Below are positions 24,743-34,337 of a stretch of 64,000 bases of DNA, in pieces (position 1 is the stretch's first letter; every line of letters starts with the position of its first letter). The translations under genes and the position numbers were made by a program. The notes below the pieces were generated by a model, which was not told where the DNA came from, made no database searches, and saw only the letters and a program-made list of their open reading frames with translations. The DNA comes from Aurantiacibacter spongiae (lineage in GTDB: Bacteria > Pseudomonadota > Alphaproteobacteria > Sphingomonadales > Sphingomonadaceae): positions 2,046,001 to 2,110,000 of the forward strand of contig NZ_RPFZ01000001.1 in NCBI RefSeq assembly GCF_003815535.1, in the 5' to 3' direction.

Positions 24743-27016
24743 ATGGCCGTTTCCTCCACCGCCGCGCGCTCCATCCTCATCCGCCTGCAGGAGACGATGG
24801 CGGCGCGCACCCATGCGCAGGCCAAGCTCAACCAGGTGGTCGAGATCATCGGGGAGGAGCTCGATAGCGAGGTCTGCTCGATCTACCTCCTGCGCGAGGG
24901 GATGCTGGAACTGTACGCCACGCGCGGGCTGAACCAGGCCGCCGTCCACGTCACCCGGCTGGGCGTGGGCGAGGGGCTGACCGGCACCATCGCGCAGAAC
25001 ATCGAGACGCTGAACCTCGACGAGGCGGCGACCCATCCCGAATTCCAGTACCGGCCCGAAACCGGGGAAGAGAAGTTCCACTCCTTCGCCGGCGTGCCCA
25101 TCGTCCGGCGCGAACGCGCGGTGGGCGTGCTGACCGTGCAGCACACCGAACCGCGCCGTTACGCCGAGGTGGAGATCGTCGCCCTGCAGACGGTCGCGAT
25201 GGTGCTGGCCGAACTCATCAACAATGCCGGTATGGTCGATGCCGAGGCGCTCGACGAGGACAGCGAGGCGCGCACCGGAACAGAGGTCGTCACCGGCCTG
25301 AAACTGGTGAAGGGCCTCGCCATCGGGCAGGCCGTGTTTCACCAGCCGCGCGTCACCATCGAACAGACCGTGGCCGAGGATACCGAGGCCGAGCGCCAGC
25401 GCGTCTATCTCGCCTTCGACCGGATGCGCGAACAGATCGACCAGATGTCGAACCAGGCCGAATTCGGCGTGGGCGGAGAGCACGAGCAGGTGCTCGAAAC
25501 CTACAAGATGTTCGCCTATGACGAGGGCTGGGCAAGGCGCATCAACGAGGCGATCGATTCCGGCCTGACGGCGGAGGCCGCGATCGAGCGGGTGCAGCAA
25601 CGCACCAGGATGCGAATGCGCGAGATTTCCGATCCGCTGTTGCAGGACCGGATGCACGATCTGGAAGATCTCGCCAACCGGCTCATCCGCATCGTGTCGG
25701 GCCAGCTCGGCACCGCGGCGCAAAAAGGGCTGACGAAGGACACGATCCTCGTCGCCAAGAATCTCGGGCCGGCCGAACTGCTCGAATACGACAAGCGGCG
25801 GCTGAAGGGCGTGGTGCTCGAACAGGGGTCGCTCACCGCCCACGTCGTGATCGTGGCGCGGGCGATGGGGGTGCCGGTGGTCGGCCGCATCCGCAACCTT
25901 CGCGGGCTGGTGCGCGACGGGGACACTCTGCTCGTCGATGGCGACGCCGGCACGGTGACGATGCGTCCGGGTCACGGCGTGCTCGATGCGTTCGAGGCGC
26001 GCGTCACCGCCAGCAAGCGGCGCGAGGCGAGCTATGCCAGGCTTCGCGACGTCGAGCCGTTCACCCGCGACGGGGAGCGGATCGAGGTGATGATGAACGC
26101 CGGCCTGCGCGACGATGTCGCGATGCTGCAGGTGACGGGCGCGGACGGAATCGGCCTCTACCGCACCGAATTCCAGTTCCTCGTTTCCGCCCAGTTGCCC
26201 CAGCGCGAGCGGCAGGCGCGCCTCTATCGCGACGTGCTGGACACGGCGGGGCGCAAGACGGTGATCTTCCGCACCGTCGATATCGGCGGCGACAAGTCGC
26301 TGCCCTATCTGCGCAGCGACGTCGCCAAGGAGGACGAGAACCCGGCGATGGGCTGGCGCGCCCTGCGCCTGGCGCTGGAGCGCGAGGGGCTGATGAAGGT
26401 GCAGGCGCGCGCGCTGCTGGAAGGCGCGGCGGGGCGTGACCTCAACGTGATGTTCCCGATGGTTTCCGAACCCTGGGAGTTCGACGCCGCAAAGGAGGTA
26501 TTCACCAGCCAGATCGCCTTCCTCAAGCAGCACAAGCACCCGCTGCCCAACGCGATCCGCTACGGCGTGATGCTGGAAGTGCCGTCGCTGGCGGAAACGC
26601 TGGACCTGCTGCTGCCGCGCCTGTCCTTCGTTTCCATCGGCACCAACGACCTGACCCAGTTCCTGTTCGCCGCCGACCGGGCCAACCCCATGCTCGCCGA
26701 ACGCTACGACTGGCTCAGCCCCTCGATCCTGCGGTTCCTGCGCCGCGTGGTGCAGTCCTGCGTGGGGTACAAGATCGATCTGGGCGTCTGCGGCGAGATG
26801 GGCGGACGCCGGCTGGAGGCGCTGGCGCTGCTGGGCATCGGCATCCGCCGCCTCTCGATCACGCCGGCCAGCGTGGGCCGGATCAAGGAACTGGTGCGCA
26901 AGGTCGACACGCGCGAGATCACCGAGGCGATGTCGGGCTGGCTCGCCAATCCGCCGGAGGATCTGCGCGCCGAATTGCAGGCCTGGGCCGAAGCTCGCGA
27001 AATCGAGGTCGAATAA
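24743..27016 (+). CDS. ptsP: Phosphoenolpyruvate-protein phosphotransferase PtsP (EI-Ntr)
   Basis: EI-Ntr transfers phosphate from PEP to NPr in the nitrogen-related PTS. The 757-residue product has an N-terminal GAF domain (about residues 1-165), the PEP-utilising N-terminal and swivelling domains with the phospho-histidine motif GSLTAHVVIVARAMG, and the C-terminal PEP-binding barrel with GADGIGLYRTEFQFL, GTNDLTQFLFA and GVCGEMGG. No sugar-PTS genes are nearby. ptsN, npr and hprK are not in the window. Confidence 0.95.
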   Translation: MAVSSTAARSILIRLQETMAARTHAQAKLNQVVEIIGEELDSEVCSIYLLREGMLELYATRGLNQAAVHVTRLGVGEGLTGTIAQNIETLNLDEAATHPEFQYRPETGEEKFHSFAGVPIVRRERAVGVLTVQHTEPRRYAEVEIVALQTVAMVLAELINNAGMVDAEALDEDSEARTGTEVVTGLKLVKGLAIGQAVFHQPRVTIEQTVAEDTEAERQRVYLAFDRMREQIDQMSNQAEFGVGGEHEQVLETYKMFAYDEGWARRINEAIDSGLTAEAAIERVQQRTRMRMREISDPLLQDRMHDLEDLANRLIRIVSGQLGTAAQKGLTKDTILVAKNLGPAELLEYDKRRLKGVVLEQGSLTAHVVIVARAMGVPVVGRIRNLRGLVRDGDTLLVDGDAGTVTMRPGHGVLDAFEARVTASKRREASYARLRDVEPFTRDGERIEVMMNAGLRDDVAMLQVTGADGIGLYRTEFQFLVSAQLPQRERQARLYRDVLDTAGRKTVIFRTVDIGGDKSLPYLRSDVAKEDENPAMGWRALRLALEREGLMKVQARALLEGAAGRDLNVMFPMVSEPWEFDAAKEVFTSQIAFLKQHKHPLPNAIRYGVMLEVPSLAETLDLLLPRLSFVSIGTNDLTQFLFAADRANPMLAERYDWLSPSILRFLRRVVQSCVGYKIDLGVCGEMGGRRLEALALLGIGIRRLSITPASVGRIKELVRKVDTREITEAMSGWLANPPEDLRAELQAWAEAREIEVE

Positions 27017-27120
27017 CCGCATATGTTGGTATAGGGCCTTGACGAGACGCGGGGCGGCGTGGCTTCCCTCGTCAACGCAACGGGGCACGCAACCGACATC
27101 CCTTCCCAGCCGGAGCGGCA

Positions 27121-28044
27121 ATGACCGACGATACGATTCACGAAGACGACGCAGCGATGCCGGACACCGCGGCCGCCGGCGTCGGCCCCCAGCTGCGCGC
27201 CGCGCGCGAGCGTCGCGGCCTCACGATAGACCAGGTGGCCGCCGAGACGCGTATTTCCGAACGCCATCTCGAACATATCGAGGCGGGCGAGTTCGACGCG
27301 CTCCCGGGCCGCACCTACGCCGTCGGCTTCGCCAAGACCTACGCCAAGACCGTGGGCCTCGATACCGCCGACGTCGCCGCCATGGTGCGCGAGGAGATGA
27401 ACGTCGAGCGCCCGTCCGAGCGCTATGGCGCCAACCGCGCGGGCACGTTCGAGCCGGGCGATCCCAACCGCTCCCCCGGCGGGCGGCTGGTGTGGTTCTC
27501 GCTGTTCGCGATCATCCTGCTTGCCGTGGGCATCTTCTTCGCCGCGCGCGTCCTGTTCGCACCCGCCGCCGACCTGCCCTCGCTGGTCGAGCAGGAGGAG
27601 GCGGAGCGGGCCGCGCAACTCGCCGCGCAGCGCGAGCGGGAGCAGCAGCAGGCGGAGCCGGTCGACGCGACCGGCGATGTCGTGTTCACCGCGCAGGGCG
27701 ATGCCTGGGTCCGCTTCTACGACGCGCAGGGCCGCGTGCTGAGCGAGCAGACGCTGAGCGAGGGCGATACCTACACCGTGCCCAGCGACGCGAACGGACC
27801 GCAGCTTCTGACCGGCCGGCCCGATCTGCTTGCCATCACCATCGGCGGGCGCGAGGTGCGCAAGATCTCGAACGAGCTGGAAACCGTCTCCGACGTGCCG
27901 GTGACGGCAGAGGCGTTGCTGGCCCGCGGCGGGTCCGGTGCAGGTGCAGGCGCAGGTTCAGCCGTGGGGCAGGGCGAGCCGAACGCCGCGCCCGCGCCTT
28001 CCGCGCCCGCCTTGCCGGCGGCTTCGCCGACGCCCGCCACCTGA
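27121..28044 (+). CDS. rodZ: RodZ-like helix-turn-helix membrane protein
   Basis: A 307-residue cell-shape-type protein: a cytoplasmic HTH_25 domain (about residues 22-90: LRAARERRGLTIDQVAAETRI...YAVGFAKTYAKTVGLD), one transmembrane helix (about 121-146), and a periplasmic DUF4115 domain with GDAWVRFYDAQG. The C-terminus is Ala/Pro rich. In other bacteria RodZ links MreB to the envelope. It sits ahead of the cpoB-like gene. Confidence 0.85.
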   Translation: MTDDTIHEDDAAMPDTAAAGVGPQLRAARERRGLTIDQVAAETRISERHLEHIEAGEFDALPGRTYAVGFAKTYAKTVGLDTADVAAMVREEMNVERPSERYGANRAGTFEPGDPNRSPGGRLVWFSLFAIILLAVGIFFAARVLFAPAADLPSLVEQEEAERAAQLAAQREREQQQAEPVDATGDVVFTAQGDAWVRFYDAQGRVLSEQTLSEGDTYTVPSDANGPQLLTGRPDLLAITIGGREVRKISNELETVSDVPVTAEALLARGGSGAGAGAGSAVGQGEPNAAPAPSAPALPAASPTPAT

Positions 28045-28173
28045 TCCCCGGCGCGGGCGCGGCGCGGTGCATAAATGCCTCGCCCCGGCTTTCGCGGCGT
28101 GGTTAATCCTCTATCTTGGCGCTTTGTGGCAATGGCGTCAGCCATGACCAACCCCAAGGAGACCCCGCTGGCG

Positions 28174-29166
28174 ATGGACAGCAAGACCCTCTTCCCCCCG
28201 ATCCGCAACGCCCTGCGGCGCAGGGCCGCGCACGGCGCGCTGGCCGCCATGCTGGCGCTGGGCCTCGGCGCCGCGCCCGCCGCGGCGCAGGACAGTCGCC
28301 GGATCGATCGGCTCGAACAGCAGATCCAGGCGCTCCAGCGCGCGGTGTTTCCGGGCGGTGACGAGCGGTATTTCGAACCGGAAATCCGCCCCGAACAGCG
28401 CCCGCAGCAGACGACCACGCCAGAAGTCGGCACCACCGCGCTGACCGATGTGCTGGAGCGGCTGAACGCGATCGAGACGCAGCTTGCCCGCCTGACCGCG
28501 GCGACCGAGGTGAACGAGAACGCACTCTCGACCATTTCCGCGCGGCTCGATGCGCTGGAAGCGCTGGCCGCCGATGCCGGCCTTGCCGCCGGTGGGGTTG
28601 CCGCCAACACCGCCACGCCGCGCCAGCCTACGGGCCGGATTCCGGTGCCGGGCGAGGGCGGCAGCGGCCGGGGCGAACTGCCCGCCGCCAACCCCGCGCC
28701 GCCCGCTCCGCCCGCCGCCGGCCCCTCGCCAGAGCGCGTCGCCGCCGTGCAGGCCATCGCGAAGCCCGCGACGGGGGATGCCGGGGAGGACGAATACACC
28801 TATGGCTTCCGCCTGTGGGATGCCGGCTTCTATCCCGAGGCGCAGCAGCAGCTGGCGCTGTTCGTGGAGCGGTATCCGAACCATCCGATGATCTCCTACG
28901 GGCGTAATCTGCTCGGCAGGGCGTTCCTCGATGCGGGCGATGCGCGCGCCGCGGCGACGCACTTCTTCGACAATTACCAGGCCGACAAGACCGCAGCCCG
29001 CGCGCCCGACAGCCTGCTTTTCCTGGCCGAATCGATGATCGAGCTGGGCGATACCCGCCGCGCCTGCATCGCGCTCGCCGAATTCGGCGACACCTACCCG
29101 GCGCTGGCCGTGGGCCGGCTGCAGACCATGTATGACAATCTTGGAAGCCGCGTCGACTGCTCCTGA
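28174..29166 (+). CDS. cpoB: CpoB/YbgF-like periplasmic coiled-coil TPR protein
   Basis: CpoB links peptidoglycan synthesis to Tol-Pal outer-membrane constriction. The 330-residue product has a signal peptide (AAMLALGLGAAPAAAQ), an N-terminal coiled coil (RIDRLEQQIQALQRAVF), a second coiled segment, a Pro/Ala-rich linker and C-terminal TPR-like repeats (YGFRLWDAGFYPEAQQQLALF, NLLGRAFLDAGDARAA). ATG at 28174 is chosen because AAGGAG lies 12 bases upstream; the frame is open to 28075. The tol-pal genes are not adjacent. It overlaps tilS by 35 bases. Confidence 0.85.
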   Translation: MDSKTLFPPIRNALRRRAAHGALAAMLALGLGAAPAAAQDSRRIDRLEQQIQALQRAVFPGGDERYFEPEIRPEQRPQQTTTPEVGTTALTDVLERLNAIETQLARLTAATEVNENALSTISARLDALEALAADAGLAAGGVAANTATPRQPTGRIPVPGEGGSGRGELPAANPAPPAPPAAGPSPERVAAVQAIAKPATGDAGEDEYTYGFRLWDAGFYPEAQQQLALFVERYPNHPMISYGRNLLGRAFLDAGDARAAATHFFDNYQADKTAARAPDSLLFLAESMIELGDTRRACIALAEFGDTYPALAVGRLQTMYDNLGSRVDCS

Positions 29167-30151
29167 TCCGGCGCTGGTCGAGCGGTTTGGAGTCGCTCTC
29201 GACCGGCTCGGCGCGGAGGGGAAGCGCATCGGCCTTGCGGTCAGCGGCGGGCCGGATTCCATGGCGATGCTGCTGCTCGCATGCGAGGCGATGCCGGGCA
29301 TGTTCGAGGTGGCGACGGTCGATCACGGTCTGCGCCCGGAGTCGGCGGACGAATGCGCACTGGTCGTGCGGGCCTGCGCCGGGCGCGGCGTGCCATGCGA
29401 GGTGCTTCGCGTCGACGTGGGCGACGGCAACGTTCAGGCCGGCGCGCGCGAGGCCCGCTATGCGGCGCTGAGCGAATGGGCGATCCGCCGCGATCTTGCT
29501 GTCCTCGCGACCGCGCACCACGCCGACGACCAGGCCGAAACGCTCCTGATGCGGCTTGGTCGCGGTAGCGGCGTAGCCGGTCTGGCGGGGGTGCGCGAGG
29601 CGCGGTCGATCGCCGACGGTGCCGTGCTGCTCATCCGACCCCTCCTGCATTTTCGCCGCGAGGAACTGCATTCGGTCCTGCGCGAGGCCGGGCAGGAAGC
29701 GGCGAGCGACCCATCGAACGCGGACGAACGCTACGACCGCGCGCGCATCCGCCGCGCGCTAGCCGCAGCGCCCTGGCTCGATCCGCTGGCCGTCGCGAAA
29801 TCGGCGCAGCTTCTCGCGGAAGCCGACGAAGCGCTGGCTTTCGTGGCCGAAACGCACTGGCAATCGCACAGCTTCCGCGAGGGCGAAGGGGACGGCGGGG
29901 AACAGGGAGAGCGGGAGGGCGGGGCGCTCCTGGTCCGCCTTCACGCCGCACGCCTCGTACGGTTGCGGTTGATTGCTCGGGCGCTGGCCGAATTTGGCGG
30001 GCGGGCGCGCGGCGGCGCGGTGGCCGAGCTCGACACCGCGATCGTGGCCGGCAACCGCGCGAACCTCGCTGGTGTCGTCGCCGAACGGGTGGAGCGGGCG
30101 GGCGGGGCATATCTGCGATTCACCCCCGAACCGCCGCGCAGGAGAGCCTAG
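29132..30151 (+). CDS. tilS: tRNA(Ile)-lysidine synthase TilS
   Basis: TilS makes lysidine at position 34 of tRNA-Ile(CAU), so that it reads AUA. The 339-residue product has the PP-loop SGGPDS (about residues 38-43), THDH-like VDHGLRPES, TAHHADDQAETLLMRL and a short C-terminal region with no clear TilC domain. It starts inside the 3' end of the cpoB-like gene (35-base overlap), as is common for this pair in alphaproteobacteria. It overlaps the convergent transpeptidase gene by four bases. Confidence 0.93.
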   Translation: MTILEAASTAPDPALVERFGVALDRLGAEGKRIGLAVSGGPDSMAMLLLACEAMPGMFEVATVDHGLRPESADECALVVRACAGRGVPCEVLRVDVGDGNVQAGAREARYAALSEWAIRRDLAVLATAHHADDQAETLLMRLGRGSGVAGLAGVREARSIADGAVLLIRPLLHFRREELHSVLREAGQEAASDPSNADERYDRARIRRALAAAPWLDPLAVAKSAQLLAEADEALAFVAETHWQSHSFREGEGDGGEQGEREGGALLVRLHAARLVRLRLIARALAEFGGRARGGAVAELDTAIVAGNRANLAGVVAERVERAGGAYLRFTPEPPRRRA

Positions 30152-30879
30152 CTCGCCAGCGACGATCCCACGCCGGCGCGTTGCCCATCGGTGATGATGA
30201 CGACATCGCCCACCTCGGCGATATCGTAGAGCCGGCTGACGAATGCGTCCGGCACGCCGATGCAGCCGTGACTGGCATATCCCAGTTGCACCGTCGATCC
30301 GCCGTGGATCGCCACCCCGTCCCAGGTCAGCCGCAGCGTCCAGGGCATCGGCGCGTTGTTGTACTTCTCGCTGACATTGTGCCGTTCCTTGGTCAGGATC
30401 GGAAAGACTCCCGTGGGCGTGGGATGATCGGGCGTGCCGAGCAGCGCGGCGGCGGCGCCGATCTCGTAGCCACCCTGAAAGACGCTGATGGTGCGCGCTT
30501 CAAGGTCCACCGTCACGCGCAGCGGACCGTCGGGCACGCCGGCATCGTCCCAGTGCCATTCGCCGTAGCGAATGGGGCCGTCGATCGGCAGGATACGCTT
30601 GATGACGAAGGGATCGTCGCGGGCGGAATCGGATTTCGGCTGTATCGCGGTACGCTGCTCCGCCGGCACGGGGTCGGCGCCGTCCTCCGGAGCGGCGGTG
30701 GTCGCGGTTGCGCGGTCACCGGCCGTAACCCCGCTGTCGCCGGCGAGCACGTCCTCGCTCGTCAGCCAGCCATCCATCACGTCCTGCGCGTGCAGCGAGC
30801 GCCCGGCGACCAGCGTCGTGCCGATAGTCGCCACCACGCCCAGCGTCAGCCCGGCGATCAACTTGAAGCCCGAATCCAT
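30148..30879 (-). CDS. L,D-transpeptidase (YkuD domain), variant active site
   Basis: A 243-residue envelope enzyme that would make 3-3 peptidoglycan cross-links or attach lipoproteins. It has an N-terminal signal anchor (GFKLIAGLTLGVVATIGTTLVAG), a low-complexity linker and a YkuD domain with HGG (H192) and SHGCIGVP (nucleophile C206). The family normally has SHGC(I/V)R; the Arg is Gly here. The ATG at 30879 is chosen; the frame is open to 30966. Confidence 0.88.
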   Translation of the reverse strand: MDSGFKLIAGLTLGVVATIGTTLVAGRSLHAQDVMDGWLTSEDVLAGDSGVTAGDRATATTAAPEDGADPVPAEQRTAIQPKSDSARDDPFVIKRILPIDGPIRYGEWHWDDAGVPDGPLRVTVDLEARTISVFQGGYEIGAAAALLGTPDHPTPTGVFPILTKERHNVSEKYNNAPMPWTLRLTWDGVAIHGGSTVQLGYASHGCIGVPDAFVSRLYDIAEVGDVVIITDGQRAGVGSSLAS

Positions 30880-30949
30880 GCTTAGAGGATGCGCGCGCGT
30901 GCGACGTAAATCCAGCCCCGCGCCCGCCCGCGTCCCGTTGCGAGACGCG

Positions 30950-33724
30950 CTATCCGTGCGCGCCAAAGATATTGGCGATGGCCGTGCTGATCCTCAGGGA
31001 CAGGGCATGGGCGCGCTCGATCGGGCCGATGAAGTCGCGATGAATCGCCTCGTATCCCTCGTCCGCGCCATCGGGCCAGTCGGTTTGCTCGGTCAGATCG
31101 AAGCGGTCGATGCGTGGGAAGCTGACCGGGTAGGCGCGCCGCAACTGCGCCAGCGCCTCGTCCACCCGCAGGGTGAAGACCATCTCCAGCACGTCGTCGC
31201 GCGACACGTCGTTGGCGCGGCTGAACACCGGCACGCTGACGGCGCGGATGAACATGGTTTGCAGCAAGGCTAGCCGCAGCGCCTGGAGCACGCCGATCAT
31301 GCGTCGCTTGTCCTCGCGATCGGGCGTGGGCGCGTCGTCGGGCACGAAGTCCATCAGCCGGTGGAACTTCATCACGTCAACGCGCAACCGGCTGGCAAGG
31401 CGGCGGAAGGTGCCGACGCGGTCGTCCTTGACCAGATATTCGCTCAGCGCCTCGCACGCCGGGGCGAGGTGGCTTTCGGTGCCGCGATAGGGGCGGCTCG
31501 CCCAGTAGGCGGAATTGAACAGCTCGCCATAGGCGGCGACCGTCTTCACACTGGCGAGCGCATTGGCGGAGCGGGCGAGACGCATCAACTGCCGTCCGCG
31601 CGGGCTTTCGGACAGAAGCTGGCCGATTTCCTCGTAACTGCCCTCTGCCGCGTGGCCGATGCCGGATATCACGTTCACCGGAAAGCCGAGTTGCTGGAGG
31701 ATGGAATTGTGCGGAATGGCGCGAATCTGGCGCAGCGACATCTCGCGGTCCGCCGACAGGTCGGACTGGCGGCGGCTGACCCGGCTGCCGGTGGAATTGA
31801 GCAGGCCCAGCCCGAAGGCGGTGATCGCCCGGCTGTAGGTGCGGCTTTCCAGGTGATCGCGCTGCTCCTCCTTCACCGCGCGGTAGAAGTCCAGGCTGAG
31901 ATCGGTGCGGCGATAGAACGGATCGACCGGCGCGTCGGGATCGGTTTCCGCCGGGCGCAGCGCAGCGATGCGCGTCAGCGTGGCGCGGGCGAGGTCGGGC
32001 GTGGCGAACCACAGATAGCCGTCGCCGCCCTGGAAGCTGACTTCCGGTTCGAGCGCGATGCCGGCGCGCGCGAAGCGGCGCCGCGCCCAGGGGGACAGCG
32101 GCCATTCCAGCCGGTCGCGGAAATTCGTGGGATGCGCGCCGCGCCCCATGCTCTCGCCGTGCGTGTTGAAGATCAGCGCGGCGGCCCCGGTCAGGCCGTT
32201 CGCCGCCATCGCCCCCGCCAGGCGGCCCTGCAACCGCTCGATGGCGAGGCTGGCGGGCACCTGCCCGACGAAACGCCCGGCGTCGGAAAAGCCCGTCTGG
32301 ATCGCCACGCGGCCGCGCCGCCGCGCGTAATCCTGATATACCTCCTCGGCCAGCAATTCGTCGAGCAGGCGGCCGCCGTGTTCCAGCGCGGTTTCCGTCT
32401 CGAACAGGGGCGAGACATCGACCTTGTCCTCGATCCCGAACAGCTTGGCGAAGTAAAGCGCGGCCAGCACGGTCGCGGGTTCCTCGCATTCGGCGATCAG
32501 CATCCGGATCGGCGCGTCGGCGTCGACGTGCCGAAGGATCTGCGCCATCGCCAGGAATTGCCGGATGGCGGTGCTCGCCTCGATCGCCAGCGCGCCGAAA
32601 TTGCTGGCGCGTGGGGTGACGTCGGCGATGGCCCGGCGCAGATGCACGACGGCACCCTTGCTGGCGAGGTCGAGATTGCCCTCGGGGTCGAGCCGGCGGC
32701 GGATGGCGTTGTGCAGCTGCTTGGCGTTCACGCGGAAATGGATCCACCCCATGCCAAGGCCGTCGGCGCGCATGGCGGCGGCCAGCGTCTTGAGCCGCAC
32801 GGCGCGCGCGCCGTCCTCGCTCCCCCGGGCCTCGTCCTCCAGCGCGTCGATATAGCGGGCGAGCGAGAGCAGCTTGCGCGGATCGCTGGCGGTCAGGCGG
32901 TTGGCGGCGACCGACAGGGCGGCGGGGTCGGTCAGGTCGCCGGCGAAATCCTCCGCCCGTTCGGCGGCGTAATCGGCGGCGGGCACGAGTTCGCCCAGCA
33001 GCGCGTGATCGGCGTCGATATCGCGCAGAGCCGCGACGTAGCGGGCGAGCCGCTCGGCCTTCTCGGCCAGGCGAAAGCCGATGGAGGCGGACCACGTGAT
33101 GTCGGTTCGCCCGTCCATGTCGTAGCCGACCCAGGTGGCGAAGCGGAACGGCAGCGGAGCGAGTGCGTGCCACTCGTCCGGCCAGGTCCGCCGGGCGTGA
33201 TCGAGGATCTGTCCGACGATGGCGTCGCGCGCGCCCTGGGCATGACCGATGGCCCGCATGGCCCGCTCGTGCTCGTAGGGCAGGGTGATGTCGGGCCGTT
33301 CCTGCCCCACGCAGGCAGCGTCGATCGTGCCGTCGCCCGAGGCCGCCTCGGCCACCGCGTCGGACTGTCCGGGCGTCAGCAGGAAGGTCGGGTGCGCGGT
33401 GAACACGGCGTGGAGCTGCGGGCTTTGCCAGCGTTTCGCGAAGGTGGCGAAATCGCCTTCCTCGAACGCGCCGGCCAGGTCGGCGGAATTGGCGTCGACA
33501 TCCATCGGCTCGACCATGCGGGCCAGGCGCGCGGCGCGTTCCTCCAGCGCGTCCACCTCCAGCTCGGCGATCAGCGCCTCGATCTGGTCGAGGGTCATCT
33601 CGCCGCCTTCCAGCTTGCGCGACAGATCCAGCGACAGCTGGAACACCGGGTTGAACATCGGCGTTTCCGCCGTCCGGCCGTGCAGGTCGGCGAGGCGGGC
33701 GAGAAGCTCGTCGACGGTCTTCAT
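30950..33724 (-). CDS. ppc: Divergent phosphoenolpyruvate carboxylase homologue
   Basis: Last gene of the Entner-Doudoroff operon, translationally coupled to eda (ATGA). The 924-residue length and the segments FTAHPT (H111), VSPLFETETALE (about 437-448), MGRGAHP and IRAIPHNSILQQLGFPVN all mark PEP carboxylase. However, several motifs are altered: GGDRDGN is GYDMDGR, the GYSDSNKDGG loop is TGFSDAGRFVG, and HGRGGTIGRGG is reduced to HGESMGRGA, losing one Arg. It may carboxylate PEP to oxaloacetate, but activity is uncertain. In the operon it would act on the PEP made from the pathway. Confidence 0.75.
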   Translation of the reverse strand: MKTVDELLARLADLHGRTAETPMFNPVFQLSLDLSRKLEGGEMTLDQIEALIAELEVDALEERAARLARMVEPMDVDANSADLAGAFEEGDFATFAKRWQSPQLHAVFTAHPTFLLTPGQSDAVAEAASGDGTIDAACVGQERPDITLPYEHERAMRAIGHAQGARDAIVGQILDHARRTWPDEWHALAPLPFRFATWVGYDMDGRTDITWSASIGFRLAEKAERLARYVAALRDIDADHALLGELVPAADYAAERAEDFAGDLTDPAALSVAANRLTASDPRKLLSLARYIDALEDEARGSEDGARAVRLKTLAAAMRADGLGMGWIHFRVNAKQLHNAIRRRLDPEGNLDLASKGAVVHLRRAIADVTPRASNFGALAIEASTAIRQFLAMAQILRHVDADAPIRMLIAECEEPATVLAALYFAKLFGIEDKVDVSPLFETETALEHGGRLLDELLAEEVYQDYARRRGRVAIQTGFSDAGRFVGQVPASLAIERLQGRLAGAMAANGLTGAAALIFNTHGESMGRGAHPTNFRDRLEWPLSPWARRRFARAGIALEPEVSFQGGDGYLWFATPDLARATLTRIAALRPAETDPDAPVDPFYRRTDLSLDFYRAVKEEQRDHLESRTYSRAITAFGLGLLNSTGSRVSRRQSDLSADREMSLRQIRAIPHNSILQQLGFPVNVISGIGHAAEGSYEEIGQLLSESPRGRQLMRLARSANALASVKTVAAYGELFNSAYWASRPYRGTESHLAPACEALSEYLVKDDRVGTFRRLASRLRVDVMKFHRLMDFVPDDAPTPDREDKRRMIGVLQALRLALLQTMFIRAVSVPVFSRANDVSRDDVLEMVFTLRVDEALAQLRRAYPVSFPRIDRFDLTEQTDWPDGADEGYEAIHRDFIGPIERAHALSLRISTAIANIFGAHG

Positions 33725-34332
33725 GCCGTCAGCCCGCACGCTTCCCGGGCCAGCCGGGTGATCCACTCCGGCTCGCCGCCGCGCGGAGCGACCCAGCTGC
33801 CGCCCACGCACAGCACCTGTTCGATGGCGAGCCATTCGCGCGCGTTGTCGGCGCCGACACCGCCGGTGGGGCAGAAGCGGCACCCGGCGAAGGGCGCGGC
33901 GAGCGCCTTGAGCGCCGGCACCCCGCCCGCGGCCACGGCGGGGAAGAACTTGAAGTGATCCAGCCCCATTTCCAGCCCGCGCATGATGTCGCCCGCAGTG
34001 GCGACGCCGGGAAGGAAGGGCAGGCCCGCCTGTGTCACGGCGTCCGCGACCGATGGCGTCAGGCCGGGCGAGACGATGAACTGCGCGCCCGCCGCCTTCG
34101 CCGTTTCGAAATCGGCGGCGGTGTTGACCGTGCCCGCGCCGACGATGGCGCCCTCGACCTCGGCCATGGCGCGCATGGCATCGGGCGCGCATTCGGTGCG
34201 CAGCGTCACCTCGAGCACCCTGAGGCCGCCCGCCACCAGCGCCTCGGCCAGCGGTTTCGCTTCGTCCAGGTCGTCGATCACCAGCACGGGGATGACCGGC
34301 GCCATCCGCATGAGGTCGCCGATATGGGTCAT
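33721..34332 (-). CDS. eda: 2-dehydro-3-deoxyphosphogluconate aldolase
   Basis: Eda cleaves KDPG to pyruvate and glyceraldehyde 3-phosphate, the last step of the Entner-Doudoroff pathway. The 203-residue product has [10 protein letters not shown] (catalytic Glu), VGAGTVN, the Schiff-base lysine in [14 protein letters not shown] and [11 protein letters not shown]. The ATG at 34332 has AAAGGT upstream and is five bases after the glk stop; the frame is open to 34359. It overlaps the ppc start by four bases. Confidence 0.95.
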   Translation of the reverse strand: MTHIGDLMRMAPVIPVLVIDDLDEAKPLAEALVAGGLRVLEVTLRTECAPDAMRAMAEVEGAIVGAGTVNTAADFETAKAAGAQFIVSPGLTPSVADAVTQAGLPFLPGVATAGDIMRGLEMGLDHFKFFPAVAAGGVPALKALAAPFAGCRFCPTGGVGADNAREWLAIEQVLCVGGSWVAPRGGEPEWITRLAREACGLTA

Positions 34333-34337
34333 CGCAA

